Positions 1 through 18,400 of a DNA stretch of 64,000 bases are shown here, piece by piece (position 1 is the first letter of the stretch; every line of letters starts with the position of its first letter). The position numbers and the translations under genes are program-made. The notes beneath the pieces are model-generated. The model searched no databases, had not been told where the DNA came from, and was given only the letters and a program-made list of their open reading frames with translations. The stretch is from the NCBI RefSeq assembly GCF_019097595.1, contig NC_080710.1, positions 8,433,780-8,497,779 on the forward strand. The letters run 5' to 3'. The stretch comes from Hemibagrus wyckioides (taxonomy: Eukaryota > Chordata > Actinopteri > Siluriformes > Bagridae).

Positions 1-661
1 ATGTCAAAGCCTATATATCTGGTTATGGTATTAAATTAAGAAACTGTTTTAAAACTAAACACTAGGTGGAGTGGTTGGCTCTAGTGGCACCATCTTGCTG
101 TGGAAATCTGGTACTACAGGTGAATATAGTCTGTTTAAATCAGAGGCGTTTTAGATAACGGGCCGCATTAGACGTCGAGTCAAAAATTAGACACATTTTA
201 AATGTAATTCATTTTAAGTGCTCATTTTTCAACACATTTGTCTAGCACCTCCGTGGTTGGGAGTTCCACTCAGAGCACACAAGGGTTTACATATACTCCC
301 TGTGATTCATGGACTTTCCTCCAGGTACTCAGTTTCCTCCTCAGGAAACGTGTTGTTGACTGATTAAATAATTGCATGAATAAGCTGGACCTAAAAAAGT
401 GTCCAATGTATGTGCAATCTCACTTATGTCCATTTCAGTTCCAGGCATTATAAAATGTGGAAAGGTTGAAAGGTGGAAACGTCTTATGTGTATAAGTTAA
501 TGTGCATAAGAGTCGCTTTGGAAAACTTTTCACAGAAGCCAGAAGGTCTGAAAAGAGACTGGTCATTGGTGGATTCATTGAAATCAGTCCAGTTGTTCCA
601 ATGAACTGGTAGCTACTTAATGGCAATAATGACCGTTATGTCCCATTTTGTAAGTTCAGTT
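1..661. other. 3' flank of GTPBP10
   Basis: This stretch lies downstream of the GTPBP10 stop codon, which is read on the minus strand. It should hold the 3' untranslated region and flank. It is AT-rich, and no conserved reading frame, RNA gene or recognisable repeat is seen. No clear polyadenylation signal could be fixed. Confidence 0.5.
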
Positions 662-6701
<6,040 letters not shown>

Positions 6702-7200
6702 GTTGAGGTTTCTACAGGAACTACTAGATTATCGGTTTTAGCAACTTAACACATCCAGTGAATATGGCAAAATCCTAAACAATCAGAGACACACAGCTGA
6801 TCTCTAACTTCTCCATGCTCGACCTACAGCCACGTGCACGGTGAAGGTTCAAGACGCTTTCTGAAAACACGGAACTATAAAATGTCCTGATATCATGTCG
6901 TTGGCTGGAGATTTCTTCCTATTGGCTGAAATTTGAGTCAATCACCATTCGCGCAGCCTCTTTCAAAGCGTGTTGCCATATCCGCTGATATCCCCGCGAA
7001 CTGGGGGACCTGACGAAATACATTTACTTGTTTATTTATTCTAATGTCTAATGTCCCAAATGATACACACATTGGAACCAAATATTATTGTCAAGAGCAG
7101 TTATTGCATAATATTTTAGCAAATTTGGTGTCGTGTGAATCTCACACCATGCAACAGAGGTCATTTTTGCACTTCAGTCTATTGAATCGTGCAGTTATTT
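6702..7200 (-). promoter_or_regulatory. GTPBP10 5' flank and probable promoter
   Basis: This is sequence just upstream of the GTPBP10 start codon. It has a run of higher GC (about 6930-7010) and an ATTGG element (a minus-strand CCAAT box) near 6920. The transcription start is not resolved, and the assignment rests on position and composition. Confidence 0.4.
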
Positions 7201-7284
<84 letters not shown>

Positions 7285-7334
7285 CTTTATTCATCCCAAT
7301 GGGAAATTTTCATTGAATACAATTATTATTATTA

Positions 7335-7423
<89 letters not shown>

Positions 7424-7450
7424 AAGAAGAAGAAGAAGAAGAAGAAGAAG
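7201..7450. repeat. Three consecutive microsatellites: (GATA)n, (ATT)n, (AAG)n
   Basis: (GATA)n spans about 7201-7283, (ATT)n about 7322-7394, and (AAG)n about 7395-7450. Between the first two lies 'actttattcatcccaatggg', which resembles the antisense 3' end of a fish retroposon whose tail is (ATCT)n. The GATA run may therefore have grown from that tail. Confidence 0.9.
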
Positions 7451-7745
7451 ACTTGTCCTTAAGGAGTACTCCGAGGTTAAAAAAGGACAAATTTGTTCTT
7501 CAAAATCTTTTATTTTATCTCACCCTCCACTCGCAATTCCGTCTCCCCACACTAGGGGGAAACGTACCACAGTTTAAATACCAAACAAAAATAAATTACA
7601 GCACACACACACACACACACAATGGACAATCAGCAAGGCATGTCCCAGATGAAACCCCCAAAGTACAGGGCAGAGGCGGAAATTGAACCCCAGCCCTGGA
7701 GGTGTGGGGCTAACCAATAAGACACCATGCACCCCAATGCCAATG
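7451..7745. repeat. Interspersed repeat fragment with (AC)n
   Basis: (AC)n lies at 7602-7620. The part at about 7640-7740 ('ggaaattgaaccccagccct' and following) belongs to the same repeat family as 34320-34420 and 48660-48780. No coding content was seen. It is intergenic between GTPBP10 and the FAM237-like gene. Confidence 0.5.
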
Positions 7746-7984
7746 ATTACAAATATTTCCTTTTTTTACCTCAAGATTGTTATGGTCAGCTTAACAATTT
7801 TGACTCATGATAAATGTTGCTAAATTAAACAATTTACCTGATTTCACCCCTATAGCTATAGTCACACCTTAGTCATTAGCTCTCGAGCAGATTACTCCAA
7901 GGGGGACTGAAGTGCACGCGCGTCTGTCCAATGACGTTTGAATCGTGAGCGCGTGTCCCTTTAACATCCGTCCGAAGTGTGGCA

Positions 7985-8142
7985 ACTCGTTTATAAAGCC
8001 AATTTATTCTTGCTTTTGTTGTTCTTATGCAGGAAAACTGGAGATTAATATAAGATATACAAAACAACGACTTAGAATAATTTGCTAAATAGAAGAACTG
8101 TTCATTGTGGCGCTTTGCTCTTACAGATTCAGTAAAGTATAG
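7985..8142 (+). promoter_or_regulatory. FAM237-like core promoter and 5' non-coding exon (tentative)
   Basis: A TATA-like TTTATAAAG lies at about 7990. A strong donor (AG|GTAAGTTA) follows at 8142/8143. An acceptor with a T-rich tract (CTGCCTTCAG) lies at 8314, defining a possible 172-bp intron before the exon that carries the start codon at 8361. No transcript evidence is available. Confidence 0.45.
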
Positions 8143-8360
8143 GTAAGTTACTTTCATTATGCACTGACTGATTAATTCATTAATACTTTATTATACTACA
8201 GGTTAAATGCTTCGATGTTTTCTCACAAAAAAAGGGGCAGACGAGACCGCAGAATGTTCCAAGAAAGAAAACTATTTATAAGTTTTTGTTTGTTTGTTTT
8301 GTCTCTGCCTTCAGATTAATCCAGTTGTGTCCAAATTGACACCTTTTTTAAACTAGAGCT

Positions 8361-8783
8361 ATGAAGACGTGGATGCTGGACCGAATAGCGGGACTAAGCC
8401 TCAGGTACATATGTGTGCTCGCGCTCGCCACAGCCGCTTGCTGCTTCGTCTCCGCTCCGAGGGCGATGCTGAGCGCCGAGTCTCTTGTTGGAGTGGGCAG
8501 CGCGCCTCCAGGTGTTCTAGCCGAGATCAACACCGAGTGTTGGGACGCGGCGTCGCACGCGCTAATTGAGGCGCGGAGGATGCGCTCGGACAACGGCGTG
8601 GCGGCTCTCTGGGACTTCATTACGCGCCTGCAGGCATCTCCTCAACCCCGCCACCAGGAGTTGTTCATGAGGCTCGCGCAGGCGTTCTGGGAACGCTACG
8701 TGGACTGTGTGCTGTCGCGCGCGCATGGCCTGGGCAGGAGAAGGTCAGGTGTTTCAGACGGAGACCGTCAACTTTCATTCTGA
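8361..8783 (+). CDS. fam237b: FAM237-family neurosecretory peptide precursor
   Basis: The open frame is 140 aa. It has an N-terminal hydrophobic segment (about residues 11-30, signal-peptide-like) and then the FAM237 core: ECW (Cys60), LWDF, FW.RYVDC (Cys116) and SRAHGLGRR. The two cysteines are expected to pair. GLGRR (123-127) is a dibasic amidation signal that would leave a Gly-Leu-amide C-terminus. FAM237 peptides (NPGL/NPGM) are known hypothalamic secreted proteins, and FAM237A is a reported GPR83 ligand. The position next to GTPBP10 favours FAM237B, although the Gly-Leu end resembles the NPGL type, so the A/B call is uncertain. A possible splice donor (AAG|GTCAGG) at 8743/8744 may end the coding exon here. 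If it is used, the last 12 residues and the stop at 8781 are intronic. The exon is strongly GC-rich compared with its flanks. Confidence 0.8.
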   Translation: MKTWMLDRIAGLSLRYICVLALATAACCFVSAPRAMLSAESLVGVGSAPPGVLAEINTECWDAASHALIEARRMRSDNGVAALWDFITRLQASPQPRHQELFMRLAQAFWERYVDCVLSRAHGLGRRRSGVSDGDRQLSF

Positions 8784-10690
8784 TGTCCAATGTCTGTGTT
8801 TTATGTAACCAAAAAGTGGGATGATTATTTATTTACTTATTTACTTAATTGCTTATTTACTTACTTACATACGGGTTCTTAGCTCGAAACGACGGAAGCT
8901 TTTGTGACACGTGTTGGTTTATGAGCGTTTATTGGCTTTCAATCTGAAAAAAAAAACAAAAAAAAACAATAAATGTCTCATTATTTAGACTTCTTAAAAA
9001 CTGTTTAGAAATTGTATTTTCAGCCAGTCCCTTGGAGATTAGGCACAACACATTCTCTTTTGACGTTCACTCTCCTCCTGTTGTGAAAAGTGATTAGGAT
9101 GTAAGTACTCATGAATAACGGTAATATTAATGTGCCAGACCTAAGCACTGATGAAGCAAATTACACAGGTCCTGCGTGCGCATTTAAGCTGCGTTAGTCA
9201 GCTTTATAGACCTGCAGGCATGCCAGTAGGCAGGCTGCTGTGCTTCAGCATCTCCATAAACAATAACAGCAATCACCTGGAAATCAACAAATATCCAGTA
9301 AATACATATTTAACAATGTCCAGTAAATACATATTTATCACAAGCAATAAGTAGTCCAATCAGTAAACACCTGGACACTCCCATCTTGGTGGAGAGTAAA
9401 TGTAAGGTAATAGAATCCTGGGAATTAGCAGGCGAACGCACTACTGTTTACTGATTATTATGTTGGGATTGTTTTTTTACATTAGGGTTTTAAGATAATT
9501 GTAACAACAGTGGTAGCCCAAAGGAAACCTCTTTTCACATACTGATGTGACTGCTAGTGAATTGTGAAAAACAAAACAATCAAACAAACAATCAAATTAA
9601 TTAATTAATTAAGAAACTTTTACGCGCGTGCGTAAAACGGTTACTCGTCCACTCACCAAGTTAAAGAAAGTTATATAATTCTATCCAATTTGATTTTATT
9701 TATATATAGCTTCTATCATCATTGACACAAAACAGCTTTACATACAAAATCCTGAGGTGACAGTGGCAAGGAAAATAAAAACTCCCTCAGACGTCACGAG
9801 AGAGAAAGGGTCAGGGTTTTTAATTTCACTGGAATTTTAGCTTTAAGTTAGCTTTGGCCATCATTTCCCGCTTCAGTCGCCAACTTATTTATCACAGAAG
9901 CATAAAATTTGCATATAATATGGCGATTCTTTCTCAGATAATGACCATCACCATCACAGAGCCCGACTTTATATTGCGACTGTTATATAGAATTTAAAAC
10001 CAGCACCATGTGGTCTCATATACAAAATGGTGAAAATATTCTGTAAAAAAAAAAAAAGAGAGAGAGATGAAAAATAATTCCCTAGGTATCAATGCTGCGT
10101 GTGTATGCAGACGTTGTCTAGTATGTAAAATAGTGTAACTATTGCGCACACTACCATTTGAATATGGAAACAGCTTTACGAGAAATGACACGCCAGAGAT
10201 AGTCCGCTGTCATAAAGCTCGTGACACCGTGCTCTCGTGCTTCACGGTACGGTTGTGTATCATATTATTGTTTTCATGACAAATAAATTTTTTTTTTGTA
10301 CTCGTTATTTTTCAAAACACCTTTGGTCCATTACCAGGCCCACAGTCTGAACTAATTGAATATTCCTGCTGTAGTTAATAATTAATCACACTAGGTGGTA
10401 ATAAAGCACTGTAGATTTTCCCTTGTGTTCCCGGCATGATACTATTTCCATCAGTAAACATATGCGCATGCGCACTACATTAATTGCAGAAAACCTTATT
10501 TCCTACAACCAATACTAAGTAACAAATTAGCCTAACTGTAGAACTGCTAAGTTTGTGTCTGCGTCCCAAACTGCGTGCTACCACACTAAATGCTAAACTA
10601 GTATGCTATCTGTAATGGATGTCTTTTTGCCAGGCAGTTTAGTACACTAGTTTGCGGTTTGGAACGCTGCCTAGGTTACCGTGTACATGG
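8784..10690. other. Intergenic: no gene seen
   Basis: This is AT-rich DNA between the FAM237-like exon and the OSGIN2 5' region. It could hold a 3' exon of the FAM237-like gene, but none could be recognised. About 9690-9800 is a diverged copy of the repeat with '...aaacagctttacataca' also found at 40590, 49380 and 51650. Nothing else is supported. Confidence 0.4.
9685..9800. repeat. Interspersed repeat, 'tttatttgtata...cagctttacagaaat' family
   Basis: This is a diverged copy of a very common teleost repeat. In this window related copies lie at 40585-40660 (opposite strand), 49375-49480 and 51650-51735. They share the core with 'cacaaagcagctttacagaa' in better copies. The class is uncertain. 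Confidence 0.55.
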
Positions 10691-11014
10691 GAGCTCTGGT
10701 ACGAAATAGCCACGCTGCCTCTCTCTCTCTCTCTTTCTCTCTCAACGCTGTGTGTGTGTGATGCTGAGTGTGTGCGCGCGCGTGTGTGAAGACGTGAAGA
10801 CGACGCGTCAGATACTCGAACCGGTCATCTTTTCACCCGAACTGCTTGGTTATCTCGTGACACACCAGGCAGACCGAGCGCATCCGCGTGATTAATGGTG
10901 CTCTCGCACACTGTTCGTATCCTCCCACCGGCGTCGCGCACTATTTACGCTGCCCACCAGTGCTCGCGACTCTTCGCGCACAAGAGCATCGGAAGCCTTT
11001 TTGTTCGCGTGGAG
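10690..11014 (+). promoter_or_regulatory. CpG-rich promoter and probable 5' non-coding exon of OSGIN2
   Basis: This GC- and CpG-rich block (10690-11010) contains a (CT)n run at about 10722-10741 and ends in a strong donor, GGAG|GTAAGC, at 11014/11015. The next plus-strand exon downstream starts at 15419 and carries the OSGIN2 start codon. A frame opening at 10895 would run 40 codons to this donor, but on splicing it meets a stop (CTG TAG) just before the OSGIN2 ATG. I therefore read the exon as 5' untranslated. Confidence 0.5.
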
Positions 11015-13550
11015 GTAAGCAAGAAATCATCAACGTGAAAGATTGCACATGTTTCATGGTGGGCGAATTCACATAATACGCGGACGTGTCCTAAATTGAA
11101 TGCAAGGTGGCTGACACGACGCAACCAGCTCGGCATGATGTAGGCTGCTGCTCTATTCCTCAATATAGGGCAGCGTTTATTCTCCAGGGCTCCTTGTTCG
11201 CTGCTTGCCATCCTGACTTACTTGAAGTGTATTGCGCACGAAGTTACAAGTTTAAGGTGAATGAGAAGTGAGAGAAGAGGAACATTTGACTGCTGTGAAG
11301 TGGTGATTTTTTATTTTTTATTTTATTTAAAACCAGATCCAGATTTAGATGTAGCATCCAGCAAACCATTATATGGAAACAGTGCGTTTATCAAAATGAG
11401 CTCATGATAGAAAGAGCTAAAAACAATAACTTCATATAGTCTCCAGGGCTTAATGATATAAGAAGTATTGATGCAGTGTATTAAGACATTTTTCATTGTA
11501 TGGTAGTTCTGAAGAGTAAAATGTTCACAGTATTTTACAGTACCTTTAATAATAAATGGTGTATTATTCACATGGCCACTGTTAAAATTACACAACACAT
11601 TGCAATGCATTTGTAACTTCTTTTTTTAAGGATTCTGTGTGAAAATGAATAGCCGTAATCCGAAGTACTAGGCTTGCTGAGTAAATATGCAAACATACAA
11701 AAACTTATCTAAATAATCTGAGACCGTATCAGCTAGGCAGACTCCTGTGCTTCCTTACAAACACTCATTTAGACAAAACTGTACATTAAGCAAAGGTTTG
11801 GTGAAAAAGAATATAACAAATCTTTTTTTTTACAGACTTGATCATGCTGTGTCAAATTGTTGTTGTTGACAGAGTATGATAGATTTTAGAATTTTTATTG
11901 CTTAGCCACTTAATATTCTTAGTCATTTCTAACTGCGTTTAATGCTATTCTAATTAATTTAATTAGAATATTACGTTTCATTGCATTTTACAGTATTTCC
12001 TCATTTTAACAGGTTGCAGCACACTGTGAGGAGGCATATTGTTGTTGGTAGCCCATTCTGAATCTGAAAAACACAGTGCTAATCTGACCCTGTGATACGC
12101 CATAGAGAATGTGGTCAGGAGACTGTTAAAATGGGGCAGTGGGCTGGAAATACCAGTTCCCAAACTTGTCAATGCTCTCACTCTCCCATCCCAAACCATA
12201 ACACACACACACACACACATGTACATGACATGACAATTATTCCTGGAATCCCATGGCAAGCACATTTTTAAAACAGCAAGAAAATAAACATAGGCAGGTG
12301 AGGGTCGAGTATGACCAGAGGTGTGATCATGGGGGATTTATTGCCCCCAAAATGAGATGTGAGTGAGCATGCTTAGATAATAGGGTTATCAAGCTCTGTT
12401 GAAACTGTGTATGGTTAACTTTGTCATGGAATGGCAAACTCCAATGCTTTTTTTGTGATGTAGTATTTTACCAAGGAGCAGCAGTGGCCCCTATCTAGAC
12501 ATGCTAATAAGTGTTTTGTATTTGTAACTTTTATTAAAAAATAGCTTGCTTAACATTAACATAATGGATTTTTCAAAATACTGCCAAAAAACAATTATTT
12601 TTCAGAGTACCCTAATTAAGCCAGTATTACATGCAGCCCTGGCAAAAGCCATCCTGAAATTCGGTTCAAATATAACTCTCAAAAATGGAAAGGGGGCTTT
12701 AGTTGAAACCCTACCCAATTTAAGTATCACGAAAGATACAATATGTACGTATTATTGGCACATGCATAGGATTCTTCATAGAAGATCCTTTAGGTTAATG
12801 TTATCTCATTTAAGGAAGGTGTAAAAAACAGTATCCACGTAACACCATTTTGCTCTCCTAAAGACACTTCTAAGCTTTAAGATCTAGATATTGTTCTAAA
12901 TGAGTTTCACAGTTCACTTTATTATATACAGGCACCGAAGGCATGGTTAGGTCTGTTAAAATTAAACAGTTCTCTCAGTTAAAGGTGATTATGGTTAGTT
13001 GAGGAGATTGTCTTATATTTTTTTCAATTATTTTCAGCCTAAGCTCTAAAAATCAACAAAAATAGCAGTGAAGCCAATCCCAGTAATATGTATTATAGCT
13101 GACAATAATAAATGGTCAATAAATTTGAAACAAAATGTGTACTATGTATTAGCCATTGAGATATTTCTGTGTTTCAGTCCTAGGTTTATTTCTGCTGTGT
13201 CTTTCCTTCCTTCGACTTTCAGGTTTTTAGGGTAAAAAAAGCAAAAAAATAAATAAATATAAATGGTATATTGATATAATTGATATCAATATTTCAATAC
13301 TGTTCATAGTAAGATTAAGTATTAAACTTTGAGCTAGTTTATATTCTCACCAACTGCTCACGATTATTTACCCACTATTATTTACCACTACCCACTTCCA
13401 TTCTACATACTAGATTTTTATCCTTCTGGTAGTATTCCATGAGGAGGCAAAGTTTGTATAAATTTAGACATGGAGCTCTTTCATTACATTATTTACTGTA
13501 CTGTACATGCCTGTATAAATCAGGCTGAATAATTGAGAATGAGATGCAGC
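11015..13550. other. OSGIN2 intron 1, left part: nothing recognised
   Basis: This is AT-rich intronic sequence. Only a short (AC)n at about 12200-12220 stands out. The 92-aa frame at 12546-12824 has no recognisable motifs and is not called. Confidence 0.4.
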
Positions 13551-13859
13551 TTATGCTAAAGGAATAACAAATTAAAGTTATAAAAACACTTCCAAGGTTT
13601 AGGTCCGGGAATGAGGATTAAACACGTACACACACACACACATTGCTTGCTTGGCCCTTTGCCGGTTGGCTCTCTCCAGTGACGTTCATCTTTTGTCCCA
13701 GATACCAGTGAGTGATCCGAGCATTGGCATCTTTCGTGTGGTGGAGCCACAGGACAGACAGACTCAACAGAGGGTGAAGACCCAACAGATAGTATTAGTG
13801 TCAGACACTACTTCTTCCTTCTGTCCTTATCCCTTTGCTGTACATCAGCCACAAGCTCT

Positions 13860-14920
13860 ACTTAGTCTTTCACAATGGAGAGCACGTTGCCTTCTTCACC
13901 ACCTGGGACAAGGCCCCTAACCACTTGTCTGGCATGTCCGTATGCAAAACAGAAGGGAGAGAGAAGTCAGGAGAATTTAAAAGTGGTCTGCCAGAGAGTG
14001 CAACCTGAGACACAGCTCCGTTTACTGGACCAGGTCTGGTGCGCCCTTTTTTAGAGGCAGGGCCAATCCCTGCTTTCTTATAAGTTTGGGTATGCACCTG
14101 CCCATGGCGGAAACCTAGATTACCATATTTCCACCTGCCCAAGCGGAGTTGGGTTTTTGTGAGTTCCACCTGCCTCAGTGCTCTCAGAACAGCCCTGAAA
14201 TTCTGCATGTGATGTTTCATTACTATAAATGATGATGTCATCCAGATAAGTAGAATGCAGATGGATGGAGGATTCTGTCCATGACTTGCTAAAATGTTGC
14301 GAATGTAATGCAAAAGCACACTTAATCTCTGTCCAAACTCTCATACCCGAGTACCCCCCTTTATACAGCTGGGCTTCATGCTCTTGCACCTGAAGCAAAT
14401 TCTTTTGTCATGTGGCATTGAGGATGCTGAAAGGCTTCCACCCATACAAAAATTTGAAAGTGGAAAATCCCGGCCAATTTTTCCCTAGGATTAGTGGATG
14501 GGTAAAGTGAGGACTAACCGACATCTCAACTATGTGTTGAGGCAGAGGGCCAACTTGTCAGTTCAAGGTCCAGGTACTGAGCTTGTTGCTGGGCCATGAG
14601 TTTGGCTTCTTTGGTCAGGAACAGCAACAGGTGGACCACCCAGTGGGCATCGGACCAGCCTAACACCAATGCTGAGCACTCATACCGCTCTAAGAACACT
14701 ATCTAGTCATCCTGTGGTCCCATCTTGTATAGGGCCACAGCAGGTTGCTGGGGCAGCGGCTAAAATACCTGCCTGCTAGACACAATCTGGGCATTGAGCA
14801 GGACCTTGTTGTGCTGATCTTGACTGTGGTATAGCTGGAGGGGGTTTTAGAGGTTGGTGAGGTAATGATCTTGGCCAGTGGTAAGGTCTCCATGATGGTG
14901 ACTCTTCCTCAGTTTATCCC
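13860..14920 (-). mobile_element. Ty3/Gypsy retrotransposon remnant with SCAN-like gag
   Basis: Read on the minus strand, in order: gag-like sequence (about 14890-14560, with 'LYKMGPQDD' followed by a 'LTKEA' phrase as in fish SCAN-like gag proteins); the end of an aspartic protease region (about 14530-14460, 'HPLILGKNWPGF'); a reverse transcriptase piece with YLDDIIIYS (about 14260); and an RT/RNase H connection phrase (about 13970-13900). Frames are broken by stops and shifts, and stretches of pol are missing between protease and RT. It lies in OSGIN2 intron 1 in antisense orientation. It is a fossil element. Confidence 0.8.
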
Positions 14921-15438
14921 AGGTTTCTGCACCAGTATAACACTGTCTAGAAAGTGTGTAACACTGATTGTCGCTCTCTCTTGAGGCCACGTCTCACCTT
15001 TTTGTCCTTCACCACTCACAGCATTATAGAACATCCATCAATCTAATTCCCCACAGGTGTAGAATCCTTACCACTCACCTTCTTTGGCTACCTACCAATT
15101 CCCAAGGGTTCTCAGTGCTTCCACACAGCCATGTAGCATATAGAAGTGTTCTGGTGTCACAGTACATAGTATACACAATGATCAGAGATGTGGAAATGCA
15201 TTTTACATTGGGAATGTGTGATGTGTCCTTTAATGTTATGCACATGATAAATTTATGCTGCATTTGGTGGTGCATGGGTGCATCAACCAACTGAACTGAC
15301 TTTGTGGTACTTTGTCTTTACTTTCACATGGATAGAAGAAAAAATATTTTTTTTAATGATGTAAAACCTACTGACATTGCTATAAGACATGTAGGTAATT
15401 GATGTCTTATTCACACAGTGCCAGCTCAGGCTGTAGAA

Positions 15439-18400
15439 ATGCCTCTTCTGGATGAATGCTCTCTACCCAGAGACTGCCCTCAAACTGTGCCTGTGATCAT
15501 AGTTGGTGAGTAAAGAATGTGCTATCCAAAAAACAGCTTACACTAGACTCTGCAATTTGGGAATTTCCGAAGCTAGTATAATGTTTCTCCCCCCTCAGGA
15601 AATGGTCCTTCAGGTATCTGCTTATCATATCTACTGAGCGGCTATACTCCTTACCTAGATCCGGCAGCTGAGCATCCAAATCCCATACTTTACCACAAAC
15701 TACAAAAGGCTAAGCATCTACCTATTACAGAGCAGGTGAGTCACATATTGGTGTAGATAACATCATCACAAAACAATATTATTTCCTACTGGATAGGGTG
15801 TTTTAACAAACGCAAGATAAGATAAGATGCAGACCAGGGAAACCATGTTTTTACAATAACTGTCCATTTATGATCCTCTTGTCAATCTATATGAAAGCAT
15901 TACTATTTAACAGATTGCTTATAACAGTGTGATACTCTGTATACATAACTGTGTGTTTAGGATCTGGAGTACCTGTGTGAGGGTTTAGAGGGTCGTTCAG
16001 GCAACCCAGTGGCTGTACTCTTCGATACACTACTTCATCCAAATGCTGACTTGGGCTATGAGATTCCTTCAGTTCTGCAGTGGAAGCTGGAGAAGCAGCA
16101 CCACACTCCCCATCTGGTACTAGGAAAGGGCACACCAGGGGGAGCCTGGCATGTGAGTGAATTTTTCTAGCTAACCAAGCTGGCATTGGCTCTCTTACTG
16201 CCTTAACAACTGATTTTTTTTAAGAGTTCTAACAATAGTGCCCAGATTTTGGGCTTTACATTAATTAACTGATAAGTCAAAGTAGCATTTCATTTATGAT
16301 AAACAAAAATATTCATCATGACCCAATCCCCCATCCTACCTCTTTACACAAAGTTTGTTTAAGCATGTAGTGCTCAGGAATAGTATGGAGCATGGCTAGA
16401 CCTGCATAACACATCATGTACAAAACATGTTGGAAGCTGGTAACAAGTTGACTGATATTGTAAGTCTCTATTTTTGGACAGGAATGTTAGCCAAACTGAA
16501 GTTGAGTTCAGTATATAACTTCAATAAAATTATATAAATTATGCTTGTATTTGTGTTGTGTTGAACTCCTAATCCTGTCTGAAGAAATATATTGTTTCTA
16601 GGAGTGTAACAATAAAACTCTAGGGGTATAAAACAAAAATTAAATAAATTTTTCATTCAGTAATGCATTTTAAATAACGTGGTACCACAATAGTACATGG
16701 TTAGTATAGCTGTAAGTATTAGCTAAAAATGCATTAGATTTCCATTTTCAGTTAATTAAATTACTAAGAAACTTAATCATGCTGTTGGTATGATCCATTT
16801 TGACTCTCACAAAATGGAATGGATGAAAATTAAATATTACTAGTTTTCAATGTTGACTATGACCATGATCAATAACTGTTTCTATGAGTGGTCAACATCT
16901 GAATGATGATGAAGTACGTTTTTTTTATGTAATACTCATGTTGTTGGTGGAATGTGTTTAAAACGGAGTGACTGAATAACTAATCCTGCTGAAAGTGTTA
17001 TTTATGGTCAGCCTCATGTATGTTTTGACAGTTTCTTGGTCTAGAGATTTAATTAAGTGTGAGAATTTAAAAGAGTGCCTCTATTGTCCAAAGGCAACCT
17101 CTATAGAGCATCTGGTCAGAACACTTTACTAAGATGTTGGAAAAAGTCAGCTGTTAGTTTCTTGAGCCACCCCATGAAACAACTTGGCTGCTGTTTCTAC
17201 AGTAATTTTATGTGCTGATTAACATTAAGGTGAAGCAGCTCATGGTCAGCTTTTATGGCCCCACACCGAGTTGACTTCAGCAGTTCTTCTGTGACATCAG
17301 GAAGTGCTTCTGTAAGCCTTCTATTCCAATATATTGTGAAAACGATCCGGTAGATGTTTGGGCAGTTTCTAGCTTACTGATGAGAGTCAGGGATATCCAC
17401 AGTGAAAATGCTGCCTAGCTGATCCACCAGATGATTCTTCAGCAGAGCAAATGCTTTTCAGACCACTGTCTGCATGGAAACACTGTTCCACTGATGTGCA
17501 CATATCTTCCTCCAGGCCATAGGTCTATCACATGTTTCTATACAGCAAACATGGCACAGCAAGGACCTGAGGCTATTCCAAATGGGAGGACTTACAAAAG
17601 ATAAACATCAGGGGGGATAACACTTCTCCAGGGACAGGAGACAAACCTGATGGAACTTGCTTTTGCTATAACTGCTTGTTGCAAAGGGAGTTTCCTGGAA
17701 GTGGAGCAGTGTGGTACCCATAACAAGTCCAGATAACAGACCTGATGCACTTATAGGAGAGAGAGAGAAGTTGAAAATAATTTCCATTTTGGTGAACCAT
17801 TTTGGCTGCCAGTTCATTCCTCCAGCAGAATCTTCTAGAGGTGGCCTGCATCCTGTGTAATAGGCCTCACCTATTTTAGGATCACAGTCTACCTTAATAC
17901 TGATTTTTGGTGGGCAAACAATTGGAGTAGGTCCCTTTTTCAAAACATTGGAGTGGCACACCATACAACTCTTCAGAGCTCCAACTGTCTTATGCTCCAG
18001 CATACAAATGGCCTCTGTATCCTGTCTTAATATAGTTATCAATTGTGCTTCTGTATTCCACAGCTGTGAAAGTTTCTCTACATGACAGAGTCACTCAGAG
18101 GAAAAGAGGATGCTTGATGTCAGAAGACACTGCTCAGATGTAAAACTGTGCTTTAGATGCTTGGAGAGGACTTGAATTAACCATCCCAGCTGAGTCTTGA
18201 TTGCAGCTGGTCCTCCAGGAGGGCCCATATGAACTGGATCAGTTGGAGTTGTTGGATGCGGGTGGCCAGATCCACTTGTACACTTGTAACCAAGTGTATT
18301 AGACTGGCTATGTCATATCAATCCCAGAGTGTGTTTTTCTGGGACTACATTGTCTAGGTTAAATCAGAGCTTGCTACTTTCTAAACTACACTATTGCAGT

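Noticed and set aside
8348..8620. 90-aa minus-strand frame opposite the FAM237-like exon
   Set aside because: It is an antisense shadow of a GC-rich coding exon; the plus strand has the conserved cysteines and amidation site.
10895..11014. Upstream OSGIN2 protein start at 10895
   Set aside because: Splicing from the donor at 11014 to the exon at 15419 meets an in-frame TAG before the conserved MPLL start.
12546..12824. 92-aa plus-strand frame in OSGIN2 intron 1
   Set aside because: No family resemblance, AT-rich composition and no splice context; probably chance.
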